NCBI GenBank assembly: GCA_024225895.1
Contig: JAAEMC010000748.1
Location: 1-9,055 of the forward strand
Origin: Desulfobacteraceae bacterium
Lineage (GTDB): Bacteria > Desulfobacterota > Desulfobacteria > Desulfobacterales > Desulfobacteraceae
DNA length: 9,055 nucleotides
Direction: 5' to 3'
Positions 7,104-9,055 of this stretch are shown here, one piece after another. Made by a program: the position numbers and the translations under genes. Below the pieces are notes generated by a model that had not been told where the DNA came from, did no database searches, and worked only from the letters and a program-made list of their open reading frames with translations. How positions within the stretch are numbered: position 1 is the stretch's first letter; every line of letters starts with the position of its first letter.

Positions 7104-8963
7104 CTAACTCTTATTTTTCACCTGTTGTTCAATGGGCATAACCACATTATATGAATCACCAATAAGAATGGTTGCCATATCTGGAGATACTTTTTTAAAT
7201 GCTTTCATCATTCCGATATTTGTGCACAAAACTTCTGCTGTAAAAGCTGTTATCCCTCGTTTTTTACCTATTCTCCTCAGCAATTTATAAAGATGGGTTG
7301 CAATTCCAAGGCTGTTGTATTTTTCGTCTACAATAAAAGCGACTTCGGCAGTGGAGCCGGTTAATGCTTTTAGATACCTTGCTTCGGCAATTATTTTTCC
7401 TGAACCTGTCTTTCCCACAAGCCCCACAATAGAGGCTGTATCATTCCAATCGATGTTTACGTATTTTTGCATTTTTGAATGGGGCATGGTTTTTAAGATA
7501 TTAAAATACCTGGAATAGATTGATTTGTCTGAGAACCTGTAAAACAGTTTCCTCATTTGGTCTTCATCTGAGGGCCGGATGCCTCTGAATCGAACCGTCA
7601 CTTGATCTTTAAAAGTGTGGTGACCCAATTGTTCATCCAAGTAATGATTTGTACTTCCGGATAAGAAAATTTGATCCGGGTATAAAATTTTTTGTTCTTT
7701 TGCCTGTTCAACAAGTTCATGTCTGTCATCGGGATGGGCGATATCTATTAAGGCCTGTGCCCTCTCCCTGATGCTGAGCCCGCGAAGCATGGCAATACCA
7801 TACTCTGTCACCACCATTTCAATTAATTCTTCAAATCCGAATTGATTCTGATATCCTTCAATGGTGACTTTGATATTGGACTCTTTGTTCCTATTTCGGC
7901 TGGGAATACCAAAAATAGTGTGTCCTTGTTTTGAGATCCGGGCACCCATAAAAAAATCAACCAATTCCATGGGGCCTGTGGCCAGATTCCCTTTTCCTTT
8001 ATGAAGGGCGATTCGTCCATATAAATCAATCTTTCTGGCAGGAATCACTGTGATCACACCAGGATTTTTACCAATATTTATCGGGTCAAAGACGGTTTGG
8101 GAATCATGGAATTCTGTCCTTGGATTGCGACCAATCCAGTCCATAAGTTCCGGGGTGCCGAAAGCATAAGATGCTATGGATTTACCTGGAAACAGCGTTT
8201 TATATAGATTAGTGACAGCTCCACTTTCGACCAGATCCATCAATGCATCAGTAAAAATTGGGGAATGGACGCCAAGATGCTGTTTTTTCAGAAGTTTTTT
8301 GCCAAGGGACTCAAACAAAGGGCCGATGGAAAAAGAAATACAGCTTTTATCTGGAATGAGTAGAGCAATCTTTTCGCAGATCTGATCAAATGGCGGATCA
8401 ATTTGCCACCTTTCAAAATAGACGGGATCATGGATTGAGTTTATAAGAAGGTCAAACTCGGACATTTTCACGAAAGTATCCCCCAGACATCTGGGAATTT
8501 TCTGATTGATTTCGCCCACAACAAAATTAGATCTTTCCATCACAGCCTTGGCCACATCCAAAGAGATCCCTAAACTGCTTGTTCCGGACAGATCTGGCGG
8601 TGATATTTGAATAAACGCAGCATCAACCTCTATCCGCCCTGAAATAAATAGCCCCAGGATCTCACCGAATCGACACGGAATATGATCGACATGGCCATTT
8701 AGAATGGCTTTGTTAACCACATCTTCAGAATAAAATGTTTTTAACCGGTATTTTTGTGCGTTCAGTGTTTTTGAGGAAATAGAACCGCTGAAATTGACCA
8801 GTTGAATCAATTCCAGGTCAGCGAGATTGGCTAAATCTGACTTCATTAAATGATTAGTCAAGGTTTGAGGTTCAGATACACCGGTTCCTAAAAAAATCGT
8901 CATCCCTGGCTTTATTTTTCTTAAAACCGTTACGGGATCAACAATTTTATCTACCCATTCCAT
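7104..8963 (-). CDS. Acetyl-CoA hydrolase/CoA-transferase-like protein fused to GNAT acetyltransferase domain
   Basis: This 619-residue fusion has residues 1-450 similar to class II CoA-transferases/acetyl-CoA hydrolases (4-hydroxybutyrate CoA-transferase, Cat/Ach1 type) and residues 455-619 similar to a GNAT acetyltransferase. Visible family motifs are IQISPPD (118-124), VVGEIN (148-153), LGVHSPIFTDALMDL (230-244), a VDFFMGARISKQG block (335-347) and VVTEYGIAMLRG...RAQALIDIAHPDDR (384-414), which is strongly conserved. The usual LGIHTEM motif with the thioester-forming Glu reads LGVHSPI here, so Pro235 stands where Glu is expected, and the usual GGQVDF reads GPMELVDF. The GNAT CoA-binding motif is NSLGIA (550-555), near the usual Q/RxxGxG/A. 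CoA-transferase activity may therefore be lost or altered; the domain might sense acyl-CoA while GNAT acts. Start: ATG at 8961-8963 with GAGG seven bases upstream. It is monocistronic as far as visible. The catalytic role is uncertain. Confidence 0.88.
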   Translation of the reverse strand: MEWVDKIVDPVTVLRKIKPGMTIFLGTGVSEPQTLTNHLMKSDLANLADLELIQLVNFSGSISSKTLNAQKYRLKTFYSEDVVNKAILNGHVDHIPCRFGEILGLFISGRIEVDAAFIQISPPDLSGTSSLGISLDVAKAVMERSNFVVGEINQKIPRCLGDTFVKMSEFDLLINSIHDPVYFERWQIDPPFDQICEKIALLIPDKSCISFSIGPLFESLGKKLLKKQHLGVHSPIFTDALMDLVESGAVTNLYKTLFPGKSIASYAFGTPELMDWIGRNPRTEFHDSQTVFDPINIGKNPGVITVIPARKIDLYGRIALHKGKGNLATGPMELVDFFMGARISKQGHTIFGIPSRNRNKESNIKVTIEGYQNQFGFEELIEMVVTEYGIAMLRGLSIRERAQALIDIAHPDDRHELVEQAKEQKILYPDQIFLSGSTNHYLDEQLGHHTFKDQVTVRFRGIRPSDEDQMRKLFYRFSDKSIYSRYFNILKTMPHSKMQKYVNIDWNDTASIVGLVGKTGSGKIIAEARYLKALTGSTAEVAFIVDEKYNSLGIATHLYKLLRRIGKKRGITAFTAEVLCTNIGMMKAFKKVSPDMATILIGDSYNVVMPIEQQVKNKS

Positions 8964-8996
8964 ATCGGAACCTCAAATATTTGTTTTGGAGAGCAT

Positions 8997-9037
8997 CAAA
9001 AATCGATAAGTATACCATACCGTGAAAATGATTTTTG
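8997..9037. repeat. 8-bp inverted repeat flanking the -10 of the CoA-transferase promoter
   Basis: CAAAAATC (8997-9004) and GATTTTTG (9030-9037) are perfect inverted copies separated by 25 bases, 33 bases from start to start. They lie either side of the extended -10 element, as an operator for a dimeric or tetrameric regulator could. The sequence is A/T-rich, so chance is a real alternative. Confidence 0.35.
9009..9017 (-). promoter_or_regulatory. Extended -10 promoter of the CoA-transferase/GNAT gene
   Basis: On the minus strand TGGTATACT is an extended -10 (TGn plus TATACT, five of six matches to TATAAT). It places transcription start near 9002, about 40 bases before the ATG at 8963. No good -35 is found at 16-18 bases, which fits extended -10 promoters. 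Confidence 0.6.
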
Positions 9038-9055
9038 TACCAACTTTTTTAAGGG

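Noticed and set aside
9041..9055. T-run at the right edge as a terminator
   Set aside because: No stable stem precedes it within the window, and the sequence stops too soon to judge.

Overview
The window most likely comes from a complete-oxidizing, sulfate-reducing Desulfobacterota, close to Desulfobacteraceae such as Desulfobacterium, Desulfobacula or Desulfotignum. The evidence is a selenocysteine-using HdrA/MvhD/MetV/MetF cluster typical of the Wood-Ljungdahl (reductive acetyl-CoA) route, an acetyl-CoA hydrolase/transferase fused to a GNAT domain of the kind annotated in such bacteria, and moderate GC. The genus is an inference; no rRNA or other phylogenetic marker is present.

Bases 40-6607 (+ strand) form one compact four-gene operon. 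The first gene is a 1481-residue HdrA-type flavoprotein (40-4485) that conceptual translation would break at an in-frame UGA (235-237). That UGA lies exactly where HdrA proteins have a conserved Cys, so I read it as selenocysteine. The protein is unusual: a first HdrA unit is interrupted by a GltD/NfnB-like NAD(P)H-binding flavoprotein module and followed by a second HdrA unit with a C-terminal two-cluster ferredoxin domain. One base after its stop comes mvhD (4487-4930), again with an in-frame UGA (4535-4537) at a conserved Cys position. metV (5013-5681, zinc-finger/iron-sulfur partner) and metF (5678-6607, 5,10-methylenetetrahydrofolate reductase) follow and overlap by 4 bases. A strong hairpin terminator at 6632-6663 closes the operon.

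Together the four genes look like a soluble multi-subunit methylene-THF reductase in which MetF/MetV occupy the place that HdrB/HdrC have in methanogens. Electrons would move between methyl-/methylene-THF, the multi-flavin HdrA, NAD(P)H at the GltD module and probably ferredoxin. No hdrB, hdrC or hydrogenase gene is visible here. The direction (CO2 fixation or acetate oxidation) and any electron bifurcation or confurcation are inferred.

Bases 6703-7014 (+) encode a YebG-family protein with a Lys/Ala-rich tail. It converges on a minus-strand gene (7104-8963) for a class II CoA-transferase/acetyl-CoA hydrolase-like protein with a C-terminal GNAT acetyltransferase domain. A small hairpin with a T-run (7039-7065) lies between them. 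The minus-strand gene appears to start from an extended -10 promoter at 9009-9017, flanked by an 8-bp inverted repeat. No tRNA, rRNA, CRISPR array, transposon or insertion sequence was seen.
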